The notes under the pieces were generated by a model, which ran no database searches, was not told the origin of the DNA, and saw nothing but the letters and a program-made list of their open reading frames with translations. The position numbers and the translations under genes were made by a program. DNA of 64,000 nucleotides, taken from positions 1 through 64,000 of the forward strand of contig NZ_WMCD01000014.1 of the NCBI RefSeq assembly GCF_010994275.1. The letters run 5' to 3'. Source of the DNA: Cyclobacterium jeungdonense (GTDB taxonomy: Bacteria > Bacteroidota > Bacteroidia > Cytophagales > Cyclobacteriaceae). This document shows, piece by piece, positions 8,895 through 17,585 of this stretch. The first letter of the stretch is position 1. Every line of letters begins with the position of its first letter.

Positions 8895-9017
8895 AGAAAA
8901 GGCATGAAATGGTGTGACACTGGCCAAGCCTTCACTTTTCTGCCATTCGGAAAAATTATCATTGCATCAACCTGTGTATGATAAAATATTTGGTATTTTA
9001 GTCGGTGGGAATAAAAT

Positions 9018-9137
9018 CCCTGTGTCCAAAACACGCATCCACTTTGGACCAATCGGGTGGGCTATGTGGATTTTGAAAAAACCACCGACTGGGTGGCAGC
9101 AGATATTGCCATTGCCAGGCAGAGAGAGCAGCAATAA
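9018..9137 (+). pseudogene. C-terminal remnant of lost upstream operon gene
   Basis: An open frame with no start codon (in-frame TAA just upstream, at 9012-9014) encodes 39 residues ending VDFEKTTDWVAADIAIARQR and three more. Its TAA at 9135-9137 overlaps the ATG of the next gene at 9137-9139 (TAATG), a classical translational-coupling junction. This strongly suggests that the segment is the preserved 3' end of a gene that once preceded the DUF6250 gene in an operon. The family is not recognised. Confidence 0.5.
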
Positions 9138-9892
9138 TGAAAAACCTAATAATGCGACTTATACTATTTTTACCCTTGCTTATCATCATTTTACCAAACA
9201 TCCTGTTCGCCCAGGAATCTCGCCATCTCACCTTGAATGATTCCATACTCGTGAAGCCTACCTTGGTTTATTCAGAAACATTCAACGACCTGGACCATTG
9301 GATAACCGAGCAGCAACCCGGAGGAACGGTCGTTTTAAATAGGGGTAGAATGGAAATCGAAGACAAGGCGGGTTGTACCGTCTGGTTTGATAAGCAATTG
9401 CGTCAACCAGTTATGATCGAGTTTACCGCTACTGTGATTGATGAAGGAGGGCCACTGGACCGGGTGTCGGACTTAAACTGTTTCTGGTTGGCTACCGATC
9501 CCTGGCACACGAATTTTTTTGGGGATGCGCATCCACATAGAGCGGGTAAATTTAGTCAGTATGATAGCTTAAAGCTCTATTACGTGGGGCTTGGCGGTCA
9601 TAATAACACAAAGACGAGGTTTCGCAGATATTCTGGAAATGGGCAAAAGCCGCTACTCCCGGCACACGATCTTTCAGATGAAGCATACCTGATCGTCCCG
9701 AATGTCCCTAACCGGATACGCATTATCGTGTACAATACTACGATCCAATACTGGAGAAATGAACAACTGATTTTTAATGTATACGATGCGTCACCGTATG
9801 ATTCCGGCTATTTTGCCTTTCGGACGGTGAATAATCACCTTTTTATTGATGATTTTAACGTGTATGAGCTTTCAAAAATGGATGTTCCTTAG
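9137..9892 (+). CDS. Secreted DUF6250 domain protein (carbohydrate-related)
   Basis: A 251-residue secreted protein with a signal peptide ending near residue 19 (ILFAQ). The rest is one DUF6250 domain, a LamG/concanavalin-like beta-sandwich: VYSETFNDLDHW, then VSDLNCFWLATDP, RLYYVG-like KLYYVGLGGHNNTKTRFRRY, and the terminal GYFAFRTVNNHLFIDDFNVYEL. DUF6250 proteins occur in Bacteroidota polysaccharide utilisation loci next to glycoside hydrolases and sulfatases; the activity is unproven. The ATG overlaps the stop of a remnant upstream frame. Two sulfatase genes follow on the same strand, which supports a role in sulfated glycan breakdown. Confidence 0.75.
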   Translation: MKNLIMRLILFLPLLIIILPNILFAQESRHLTLNDSILVKPTLVYSETFNDLDHWITEQQPGGTVVLNRGRMEIEDKAGCTVWFDKQLRQPVMIEFTATVIDEGGPLDRVSDLNCFWLATDPWHTNFFGDAHPHRAGKFSQYDSLKLYYVGLGGHNNTKTRFRRYSGNGQKPLLPAHDLSDEAYLIVPNVPNRIRIIVYNTTIQYWRNEQLIFNVYDASPYDSGYFAFRTVNNHLFIDDFNVYELSKMDVP

Positions 9893-9980
9893 TACCATAA
9901 AAGAAAAAACGTAGTGGATAGTACTAACACATTGGAAAAAAGATCGAAAACAATCCTCTATATAGTTATATAGTGCAAAA

Positions 9981-10077
9981 ATGAAATCGAGCATGACGAG
10001 ATCGACACACAGAGGGATGATTATAAAGCATGCGAGATTCCATATGGCCGCTTAAAGACAATTATAAACATATGAAA
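9981..10077 (+). repeat. Start-codon-bearing dispersed repeat, copy A
   Basis: Begins ATGAAATCGAGCATGACG, continues GGGATGATTATAAA, CATGCGAGATTC, CATATGGCCG and ends ACAATTATAAACATATGAAA. Related copies lie at 16401-16484 and 36696-36816. The terminal ATG (10072) is the start codon of the sulfatase gene. The first ATG opens a 24-codon frame ([19 protein letters not shown]...). Confidence 0.8.
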
Positions 10078-11481
10078 GAATACATCACTGGAGCCTTCTT
10101 ACTATTTGGTGTTTTCCTTATATCCTGTTCGGAAAAGCAACAAGAAACAGAAAAAAGGCAACCCAATATCCTCTTTATCGCCGTGGACGATTTGCGGCCG
10201 GAGCTCAATTTTTATGGCGCAGAGCACATTCAGTCCCCCAACCTGGATCGGCTGGCCAGCCAAAGCCTGGTATTCGATCGTGCCTATTGCAATGTACCGG
10301 TCTGCGGGGCATCCCGGGCCAGTCTGCTGACCGGAACCAGGCCGACACGCTACCGATTTATAGATTATAAAACATTGAAGGACGCAGACTACCCGGAGGC
10401 AGAATCCCTGCCCATACGCTTCAAGAACAACGGCTACACCACCGTATCCAACGGGAAAGTGTACCATCATGCCAAGGACGATTCCCTGGCCTGGGACGAG
10501 ATTTGGCAACCGTCGGGAAAATATAGCTATGCTACCGAAGCATACCGGGAGATTCGGGCAAATACCTTTCGCGGCATGCCCATGGAAAACGCTGATGTGC
10601 CGGATTCTGCGTACAGGGACGGTAAGTTGGCGCTAAAAGCCATACGTGATTTGAACAAACTCAAGGATGGAAACAAGCCCTTCTTTCTGGCACTGGGATT
10701 TTACAAGCCGCACCTGCCCTTTACCGCGCCCAAAAAATACTGGGACCAGTACCGGCGGGAGGACATCGAGCTTCCCGAAAATTACCGGCAGCCGGAAACC
10801 ACGCCCCGCAAAGCTTATCATAATTTTGGAGAGCTCAGAAATTACGAGACCATACCCAAGGAAGGTGATTTGCCGAAAGCGCAGGCAAAGGAACTGATTC
10901 ATGGCTATTATGCCTGTGTAAGCTATACCGATGCCCAAATCGGCATGGTACTGGACGAATTGGAGCGGTTGGGCCTGGCCGAAAACACCATCGTTGTCCT
11001 TTGGGGGGATCATGGCTGGAACCTGGGAGACCACAAGCTTTGGTGCAAACACGCCAATTTCAACTCCTCCCTTCGGGTCCCCATGCTCGTCAAAGTCCCG
11101 GGAAAAACCAATGGACAGCACACCGATTTCATCACCGAGACGATCGACCTGTACCCCAGCCTTTGTGAGCTGGCAGGCATTGAAAAACCGGCTCATCTGG
11201 AAGGAGACAGCTTTGTTTCCCTAATGGAAAGCGGAAAACGGGAAAAGAACCATGCGGTGGTCAAGTTTCACGACGGAGTCACGCTGATATCCGATTCGTT
11301 CCAATATACCGAATGGACCGATGACCGGGGTGTCGCTTACGAACGCATGCTTTTTAACCAAGCTTCCGACCCATTGCAGCTGGACAACCTGGCCGAAAAA
11401 GAAAGATACCAAACCCAGGTAACCGAATTGTCACGCGAATTGCGTGAAAAATGGGGATCGGATTTCCTAAGCAAGCCCTAG
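10072..11481 (+). CDS. Sulfatase lipoprotein (iduronate-2-sulfatase-like)
   Basis: The start at 10072 gives a 469-residue lipoprotein with lipobox FLISC; an ATG at 10030 lies inside repeat A and would prefix 14 residues to the signal. Type I sulfatase features are in order: metal-binding D39-D40 (AVDDLRPEL), the formylglycine motif C78-G-A-S-R with LLTG, substrate-side motif GFYKPHLPF, and [13 protein letters not shown] followed by [12 protein letters not shown]. The cysteine would be oxidised to formylglycine by an anaerobic or FGE-type enzyme encoded elsewhere. The overall pattern is closest to iduronate-2-sulfatase-like S1 enzymes. It probably removes sulfate from algal uronic acid-containing glycans at the cell surface; the exact substrate is inferred. 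Confidence 0.9.
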   Translation: MKEYITGAFLLFGVFLISCSEKQQETEKRQPNILFIAVDDLRPELNFYGAEHIQSPNLDRLASQSLVFDRAYCNVPVCGASRASLLTGTRPTRYRFIDYKTLKDADYPEAESLPIRFKNNGYTTVSNGKVYHHAKDDSLAWDEIWQPSGKYSYATEAYREIRANTFRGMPMENADVPDSAYRDGKLALKAIRDLNKLKDGNKPFFLALGFYKPHLPFTAPKKYWDQYRREDIELPENYRQPETTPRKAYHNFGELRNYETIPKEGDLPKAQAKELIHGYYACVSYTDAQIGMVLDELERLGLAENTIVVLWGDHGWNLGDHKLWCKHANFNSSLRVPMLVKVPGKTNGQHTDFITETIDLYPSLCELAGIEKPAHLEGDSFVSLMESGKREKNHAVVKFHDGVTLISDSFQYTEWTDDRGVAYERMLFNQASDPLQLDNLAEKERYQTQVTELSRELREKWGSDFLSKP

Positions 11482-11726
11482 GTAATAGATAAATGAAAGA
11501 ATGACAAAATGTACAACGGCGGACGTTGATTGATGGTGGAATAGCGATTGTTTTAACTGTGATAATGGATGGTCATTGGCCGGGCATTTCCTAGGCAGGA
11601 TCAGAATGATTTCCCTACTTATTCCCAGCAGTCGCCAAAATCCCTATTTATAATGGTAAATTAAGGAAAAAGGAGTACTTTTAATATCTCTTTTTCTTAA
11701 TCATTGATAGAAAAATAACCTTATAC

Positions 11727-14700
11727 ATGCTTAAATCGATTTCTACTATCTTGGTATGGATGGCTTTCACTCCCTTGATTTGTCAGGCCCAATCCACCAA
11801 CCAATCGAACCAAAAACCCAACATTATCTTTATCCTAACTGACGACCAGCGCTGGGATGCCCTGGGGCATGCCGGGAACGACCTAATCCACACCCCGGAA
11901 ATGGACCGCCTGGCGGAAGAAGGTGCCTACTTTAAAAATGCCCTGGTCACCACCCCTATTTGTGCCGCCAGCAGGGCCACCATTTTCACCGGCCTGTATG
12001 AACGCACCCATGCCTACACCTTTCAAACCGGACCCATCCGGGAAGAATACATGGAAACCGCCTACCCCAAGCTACTGAAGGAAGCCGGATACCGTGTCGG
12101 TTTCTTTGGAAAGTATGGGGTCAACCACAAGGACCTTGCCGGGCAATTTGATGAATACGAATCCTACGACCGAAACGGACAATTTAGGGATCGCCGGGGC
12201 TATTTTTACAAAACCATCGGCAGCGATACCGTCCACCTGACCCGCTATACCGGGCAGCAGGCCTTGGATTTTATCGACCAGGCCAATCCCAACGAACCCT
12301 TTTGTCTTTCCTTGTCTTTCAGTGCCCCCCATGCCCACGATCCGGCCGAAGACCAGTATTTTTGGCAGCAAGAAGTGGACCCCCTTTTGCAGGGCGTTAC
12401 CATCCCCGATGCCGACCTTTCCGAAGACCGCTACTTTGAAGCCCAGCCGGAAATCGTCAAATCCGGCTTCAATCGCTTGCGCTGGACCTGGCGCTACGAT
12501 ACCCCCGAAAAATACCAGCACAGCGTCAAGGGCTATTATCGCATGATTTCCGGCATAGACCGGGAAATCGCCAAAATCAGAAAGCAACTCCGCGATAAAG
12601 GGCTGGACCAGAATACGGTCATAATCCTCATGGGCGACAATGGTTACTTTTTGGGCGAGCGGCAGTTGGCCGGAAAATGGTTGATGTACGACAACTCCAT
12701 CCGGGTACCGCTGATTGTGCACGACCCTCGGGTGGCCAAACCGATGGAATCGGAGGCCTTGGCAGCCAATGTAGACGTGCCTGCTACCATTTTAGACCTG
12801 GCCGGCCTGCCCATTCCGGCGGCTTACCAGGGTAAAAGCCTGGTTCCAGTTATTCAGGGACGGGAAGAGCTTGGCCGGGACACCGTACTCATCGAGCATC
12901 TCTGGGATTTTGAAAATATTCCGCCCAGTGAAGGACTGCGTACGGCAGACTGGAAATATTTCCGCTACATCAATGATAAATCAATTGAGGAATTATACTA
13001 TCTGGCCGAAGATTCCCGGGAAATAAACAACCTGGCCTCCGATCCTGCGCATGCTGCCACATTGCAAGCATTCCGTAAGAAAATGGATAGCATGGGAGAA
13101 GCATTTTCCGACGAAAGTACAGCAGCCCCCAAAAACCTTCATGTGGAGATGTTGCGAAAGCCAGCCGGTCTTGTCCTTCGGGATTTGACTCCGGAATTTG
13201 GCTGGCAGGTGCCTGAGGGGATGGCTTTTCAAACGGCCTACCAGGTGCTGGTCAGCAGTTCGCCGGAAAAAAGCTACCAGAATATTGGCGATATCTGGAA
13301 CAGCGGGAAAATACAGGGAAAGGAATCGTTCAATATTGCCTACAAGGGTCCTGCTTTGCAGGAGAATAAGACCTATTACTGGAAGGTACGGATCTGGGAC
13401 GGAGACAACCGCACCGGAAGGTATTCCCCGGCCCAGCCATTCCAGGTAACTTCATCGGAAGGATATATTACGACGGCCAACCGTTTCATGCAGGAAGATA
13501 TCCTGCCCCAAACCCTCAAAAAAGTAAGCCCCGATACCTGGTTGGCTGATTTTGGTAAAGCGGCCTTTGCCAGCCTGACTTTCAGTTATCAGGCAGCGCA
13601 GGAAGAAACCCTGACCCTTAGGTTAGGGGAACAGCTACAAGACGGACGCATTCATACCGAACCCCAGGGACATATTCGATTTCAGGAAGTAAACGTATCG
13701 GTAAGCCCGGGACAAGAACAGTATGCCGTTCAGCTTCCTCCGGATGAGCGCAATACCGGTCCGGCGGCCGTGGCCCTACCGGATTCCTTTCCCGTGTTAC
13801 TTCCCTTTCGCTATGCAGAAATCACGGCAACCAAACAGCCGGAAAGCCTGACCCAAAAAGCTTATTTTGGGTATTTTGAGGAAGATCAAAGTAGTTTTAG
13901 CAGTTCGGATACCATTCTGAATCAGGTATGGGACCTGTGTAAATACACCATGAAAGCCACTTCTTTTGCGGGAATCTATGTGGATGGGGACCGGGAGCGC
14001 ATTCCCTACGAAGCAGATGCCTACATCAACCAACTCAGTCATTATGCCGTGGATTGGGAATACCCCATTGCGCGGCGTAGCATCGAATATTTTATGGAAA
14101 ACCCCACCTGGCCTACTGAGTGGCAGCTGCATGTGGCGCTGATGTTTTACGAGGATTACCTGTACACGGGAAATACCGAACTGATTGAAAAATACTACGA
14201 GGAACTGAAGCACAAAACCCTGATGGAGTTGGCTCGGGAAGACGGGCTGATCAGTTCGTCGAGGGCTACACCTGAATTTATGAAAAAGCTGGGTTTTAAA
14301 GATCCTGATGTGAAGATGCGCGATATTGTGGACTGGCCACCCGCCCAAAAGGACACCGGTTGGGAGTTGGCCACGGAAGAAGGCGAAAGGGACGGGTTTG
14401 TGTTTACCCCCATCAATACCGTGATCAATGCCTTGTACTTCCGCAATCTGGAGATCATGGGGGAATTTGCCCGGATCATGGGCAAAACAAGGGAGGCCAT
14501 GGAATACGATCTGATGGCTGCAAAGGTGAAGAAAGCGGTGACCGAGAAGTTGATGGATCCGGAGAAAGGCATTTACCTGGATGGGGAAGGTGCCGGGCAT
14601 TCTTCCTTGCATGCCAACATGATGCCGCTGGCATTCAATATGGTACCCAAAGAAAATATTCAAGAAGTGGTGGAATTTATCAAATCCCGGGGCATGGCCT

Positions 14701-15233
14701 GCAGTGTATACGGCTCTCAATACCTGATGGATGGTCTTTACAATGCCGGTGCGGCAGATTATGCACTGGACCTGATGACGGCAACACATGATCGAAGTTG
14801 GTGGAATATGATTGCCATTGGCTCCACCATGACACTTGAAGCATGGGACATGAAATACAAGCCCAATGCCGACTGGAACCATGCCTGGGGAGCCGTCCCC
14901 GGGAATATAGTGGCTCGAAAGATGTGGGGGATTGTGCCCAAAACACCAGGAGGGGGTCTGCTGGAGATTAGGCCCCAGCTGAGCAGGCTGACAGAGACCG
15001 ATATCATCGTTCCTTTCCTTACCGGCAAGGTGAAAGCTTCTTACAAAAGGGTAAACAATCGCCTGCAGCGCTATGCTTTTGATTTGCCGGCCAATGTATC
15101 TGCCGATTTGTTTTTGGAATTTGGCCCTAACGATGCAGTTTCTCTCAATGGAGAAAAAGTCAACACCCAATTCGGCTCCATCCGGCTGTCTCCGGGCCGG
15201 AATGAAATTGAGTTGCAGGTGAATTCTTTTTAG
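11727..15233 (+). CDS. Sulfatase-GH78 alpha-L-rhamnosidase fusion
   Basis: A 1168-residue two-enzyme protein with a signal peptide (cleavage near Q22). Residues about 30-470 form a type I sulfatase: D39-D40, formylglycine site C79-A-A-S-R with TIFTG, and LMGDNGYFLGER followed by KWLMYDNSIRVPL. Residues about 480-1168 form a GH78 rhamnosidase: fibronectin-like start (EMLRKPAGLVLRDLTPEFGW), beta domain, then the catalytic (alpha/alpha)6 barrel with YVDGDRERIPYEADAY, the catalytic acid region, and W-rich HDRSWWNM and EAWDMKYKPNADWNHAWG. The same fusion (S1_25 plus GH78) is known from ulvan utilisation loci such as that of Formosa agariphila, where it handles sulfated rhamnose. Probable role: desulfation and release of L-rhamnose from ulvan-type oligosaccharides in the periplasm or at the surface. 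Confidence 0.9.
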   Translation: MLKSISTILVWMAFTPLICQAQSTNQSNQKPNIIFILTDDQRWDALGHAGNDLIHTPEMDRLAEEGAYFKNALVTTPICAASRATIFTGLYERTHAYTFQTGPIREEYMETAYPKLLKEAGYRVGFFGKYGVNHKDLAGQFDEYESYDRNGQFRDRRGYFYKTIGSDTVHLTRYTGQQALDFIDQANPNEPFCLSLSFSAPHAHDPAEDQYFWQQEVDPLLQGVTIPDADLSEDRYFEAQPEIVKSGFNRLRWTWRYDTPEKYQHSVKGYYRMISGIDREIAKIRKQLRDKGLDQNTVIILMGDNGYFLGERQLAGKWLMYDNSIRVPLIVHDPRVAKPMESEALAANVDVPATILDLAGLPIPAAYQGKSLVPVIQGREELGRDTVLIEHLWDFENIPPSEGLRTADWKYFRYINDKSIEELYYLAEDSREINNLASDPAHAATLQAFRKKMDSMGEAFSDESTAAPKNLHVEMLRKPAGLVLRDLTPEFGWQVPEGMAFQTAYQVLVSSSPEKSYQNIGDIWNSGKIQGKESFNIAYKGPALQENKTYYWKVRIWDGDNRTGRYSPAQPFQVTSSEGYITTANRFMQEDILPQTLKKVSPDTWLADFGKAAFASLTFSYQAAQEETLTLRLGEQLQDGRIHTEPQGHIRFQEVNVSVSPGQEQYAVQLPPDERNTGPAAVALPDSFPVLLPFRYAEITATKQPESLTQKAYFGYFEEDQSSFSSSDTILNQVWDLCKYTMKATSFAGIYVDGDRERIPYEADAYINQLSHYAVDWEYPIARRSIEYFMENPTWPTEWQLHVALMFYEDYLYTGNTELIEKYYEELKHKTLMELAREDGLISSSRATPEFMKKLGFKDPDVKMRDIVDWPPAQKDTGWELATEEGERDGFVFTPINTVINALYFRNLEIMGEFARIMGKTREAMEYDLMAAKVKKAVTEKLMDPEKGIYLDGEGAGHSSLHANMMPLAFNMVPKENIQEVVEFIKSRGMACSVYGSQYLMDGLYNAGAADYALDLMTATHDRSWWNMIAIGSTMTLEAWDMKYKPNADWNHAWGAVPGNIVARKMWGIVPKTPGGGLLEIRPQLSRLTETDIIVPFLTGKVKASYKRVNNRLQRYAFDLPANVSADLFLEFGPNDAVSLNGEKVNTQFGSIRLSPGRNEIELQVNSF

Positions 15234-15328
15234 AGTTTCTTTAGAAGTTGCTAGTGAAAAATGATAAAAAAGTTCTTTTCTATCGGTTATACTGCAAGCG
15301 ACGGGATATTCACCCTGTTTGCCGGGGG

Positions 15329-15625
15329 CTATTGATGCTGCAATACAAAATTGAGTGGATCGATGACAGGAAGTTCAGAAGCAAAGAAATCAGGGCTATT
15401 GGTAGTTAGTATAATATCGCAGTTCCCGCTTAGTGCACAGCAGTATTGCAGGCCGTCTTCGTAATCCGGCCAAAGGTCAAAATTTAATGCAGAAAGAAAC
15501 GAGGGATTGAATGGTGTAATCTGAAGAATAGCAAGATAGGCATAAGCACGCTGAGCTGCTGTTTTGGGATTGTTGATTTTTCGGTCAATAATAGAAAACA
15601 GTCTTTTCAGGCAGGAAAGTGCCAT
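15329..15625 (-). pseudogene. PIN-domain (VapC-like) toxin, N-terminally truncated
   Basis: A 98-residue frame that matches only the C-terminal two thirds of PIN-domain ribonucleases. It has PDYEDGLQYCCAL, CDIILTTNSPDF and ELPVIDPLNF, which carry the later acidic residues and the T-x-N-x-x-D motif. The N-terminal LDTNV strand with the first catalytic aspartate is missing, so the protein is probably inactive. The full family length is about 135-145 residues. No complete antitoxin gene is present; a short frame ending RKKAITL overlaps the ATG, but I cannot identify it. A small inverted-repeat element lies about 100 bp upstream. Confidence 0.6.
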
Positions 15626-15718
15626 TTATAGGGTAATAGCTTTTTTCCTTATTTGAATTTCAAGAACCGTATCCCCAAGATTCTTTGGATCAATTGCCTG
15701 CTGCTTGAGGTATCAATT

Positions 15719-15878
15719 TTGGCTAAAGCCCCTGGTTTAGGATTCCATTCTACAGAATGGGCTAAAGCCGCATTCCTATTTAACAACCTTCAATTGGAAC
15801 CGGGGTTCTTTTGATCAATTGCCTACTGCTTTAGCTGTAGGCAATAGAGGATTTGTGCGTATCCTTGGCTTTAGCCAA
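15719..15878. repeat. MITE-like element with 12-bp terminal inverted repeats
   Basis: TTGGCTAAAGCC at 15719-15730 and its exact reverse complement GGCTTTAGCCAA at 15867-15878 bound a 160-bp non-coding segment. Inside, GGGCTAAAGCC recurs and ATTGCCTAC...GTAGGCAAT forms an inner hairpin around TGCTTTAGCT. It lies between two broken genes, the PIN toxin and the 3' fragment at 15966. There is no coding capacity. Confidence 0.6.
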
Positions 15879-15965
15879 ATTGCTTATCGCTTTGTGACGT
15901 TTGAGGGCACAATTCAAATCCAGTGAATCATTGGAAACTATTGTTTATCAAAACCAATAAAAAAA

Positions 15966-16352
15966 ATAGGAACTTATATTACCTTCATTTTTGCTAACGC
16001 CGGTCTTATCGGCACTGCACGGATATATGCCAGGATCAGTGATAAGGGCAGTATCACCGAAGTGCTGGATGTTAAACCCGGTGAGAAATTTATGGCGTTT
16101 GATAAAATCGTCATTATTGGATATACCAATGACGATTCCCAAGAATTCAAAATGACGAAATCTTATCGTAGTCAAAGCCTTTTGGCAGAAGGTGAACGGG
16201 TAGTTGCATCCCTTCCAAAATTGGAAATTACCGACCTTCAGGGGAAACTGGTTCAGTTTAATTTTAAATTCGACTTACGTTCGACTTATGACAAGAGCAA
16301 AATATGGGAGCCTGATATAGACCAGGAAACAATAAACCTAATCTCAAAATAA
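15966..16352 (+). pseudogene. 3' gene fragment, unrecognised beta-rich domain
   Basis: An open frame lacking any good start codon runs to a stop at 16352 and encodes about 128 residues (IFANAGLIGTARIYARISDK, VLDVKPGEKFMAFDKIV, ITDLQGKLVQFNFKFDLRS). The coding look begins upstream of the internal ATG at 16062, so that ATG is not the true start. The style (alternating beta strands, GTARIYARISDKGS) resembles C-terminal domains of gliding/secretion proteins such as GldM, but the identification is weak. Probably the 3' remnant of a larger gene. It is followed closely by repeat B. Confidence 0.4.
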
Positions 16353-16400
16353 GACCGGGAATTATTTTAAAGTAAGTTTATCCGCTTTCCCAACTATGTC

Positions 16401-16484
16401 ATGAAATCGAGCATGACGCAAGCCCCCCACGGAGGGATGATTATAAAACATGCGAGATTCCATATGGCCGTTAAACATATGAAA
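16401..16484 (+). repeat. Start-codon-bearing dispersed repeat, copy B
   Basis: ATGAAATCGAGCATGACG, GGAGGGATGATTATAAA, CATGCGAGATTCCATATGG and CATATGAAA are shared with copy A; the ACAATTATAA segment is deleted. Here the frame from the first ATG stays open into the oxidoreductase gene, so automated start calls would wrongly add 26 repeat-derived residues. Confidence 0.8.
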
Positions 16485-17438
16485 ATGAAAGCTTATCTCA
16501 GAACACGCTATGGGGGACCGGAGGTGCTGCACCTGGGCAGGGTGGCAAAGCCTACCGTTAAGAAAGGCCACTTACTAGTAAGGATAGCGGCAAACTCGGC
16601 CAATCCTGCCGATTGGCATATATTACGTGGAACACCCGTGTTAGCCCGGTTGGCTTTTGGAGTGATAACCCCCAAAAACAAACTGCTGGGGGCTGATTTT
16701 GCGGGCACGGTGGAAGAAGTAGGGGAGGATGCAGGCCCGTTTCAGGTAGGAGACCGGGTGTTCGGGGAGGATTTAAAAGGTGGAACCTTTGCCGAATTTG
16801 CTGTGGTTCCCGCTACTGCTTGTGCCCACATGCCGGAGGGCAGCAGTTTTGCCGCCATGGCAAGCATTCCAGTTGCAGGCCTTACGGCTTTGCAGGGGCT
16901 ACTCACCCATGGCAAGCTACAAAATGGGGAGTCGTTGCTTATCAACGGTGCCTCCGGTGGCGTAGGTCATTTAGCAGTACAAATCGCAAAGGCGTTTGGA
17001 GCTCGTGTCACGGGAGTTTGTTCGGCAAGAAACAGGGATTTTGTGCAATCCCTTGGAGCCGATGAGGTCATCGCCTACGACAAAGATAACCTTCAACGTC
17101 ACCAGGGAAAATACGACCTGGTTTTTGATACTCATGGAAACCTGTTTTACCGGGACTTTACCCGCATGGGGAAGCGGGGTGTGGTAATCGGCTTTACCAA
17201 CATGAAACACTTGGCACTCCTAATGTTGCAAGGGGCATTGGGTAAATTTCCATTGGCGCAGTTTACCGCTGCCGCTAACACGCAAGATCTGGAAACACTC
17301 GCATCCCTGGTGAAAGAAGGGAAAATCAGTGTTCACCTGGAAAAGACCTATTCCTACCGGGATATCCCAAAGGCAATAACCTACATAGAAGCCATGCGTA
17401 CCAGGGGTAAGGTGGCTATGATTTGGGAGGAAGGTTAA
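16479..17438 (+). CDS. MDR-family NAD(P)-dependent oxidoreductase
   Basis: A 319-residue medium-chain reductase of the quinone oxidoreductase/zinc-less type. The mature start is MKMKAYLRTRYGGPEVL, from ATG 16479 or 16485; the longer frame from 16401 translates a dispersed repeat. It has the GroES-like N-terminal domain (NSANPADWHILRG, GADFAGTVEEVGED), then the Rossmann motif INGASGGVGHLAVQIAKAFGA and the C-terminal segment GKISVHLEKTYSYRDIPKA. No zinc-binding cysteine/histidine set is visible, consistent with quinone- or enone-reducing members. The substrate is unknown. It is a single gene whose start region overlaps a mobile repeat. Confidence 0.85.
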   Translation: MKMKAYLRTRYGGPEVLHLGRVAKPTVKKGHLLVRIAANSANPADWHILRGTPVLARLAFGVITPKNKLLGADFAGTVEEVGEDAGPFQVGDRVFGEDLKGGTFAEFAVVPATACAHMPEGSSFAAMASIPVAGLTALQGLLTHGKLQNGESLLINGASGGVGHLAVQIAKAFGARVTGVCSARNRDFVQSLGADEVIAYDKDNLQRHQGKYDLVFDTHGNLFYRDFTRMGKRGVVIGFTNMKHLALLMLQGALGKFPLAQFTAAANTQDLETLASLVKEGKISVHLEKTYSYRDIPKAITYIEAMRTRGKVAMIWEEG

Positions 17439-17535
17439 ATACTTTCAAACCCAAATAGCCTGGTTTCCATTTTTTTCTTTCCAGGAAAGAAGAATTTTTT
17501 TTTCATAATATTTCTGATTTTCAGCAATCTGACTA

Positions 17536-17576
17536 TTGCTAAATAAAATTTTAAATTTAACTTTGTATTTCAAAGT
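17536..17576 (+). promoter_or_regulatory. Promoter with overlapping palindromic operator
   Basis: TTG at 17536-17538, then 19 bases, then TAACTTTG at 17558-17565, which fits the Bacteroidota sigma-A promoter (TTTG, 17-20 bases, TAnnTTTG). The inverted repeat ACTTTG-TATTT-CAAAGT at 17560-17576 overlaps the -7 box, so a bound dimer would block transcription. The winged-helix protein encoded in the same operon (18209) is the obvious candidate ligand. Confidence 0.65.
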
Positions 17577-17585
17577 ACTTTTAAA

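Noticed and set aside
10633-11196. Minus-strand frame opposite the sulfatase
   Set aside because: Antisense of a conserved sulfatase core; no recognisable domain.
13797-15170. Long minus-strand frame of 457 codons opposite the rhamnosidase part
   Set aside because: Composition (Cys/His-rich, no domain) and full overlap with a convincing gene mark it as a shadow frame.
16401-16478. 26-residue N-terminal extension of the oxidoreductase
   Set aside because: It is the translation of dispersed repeat B; family homology begins at MKAYLRT.
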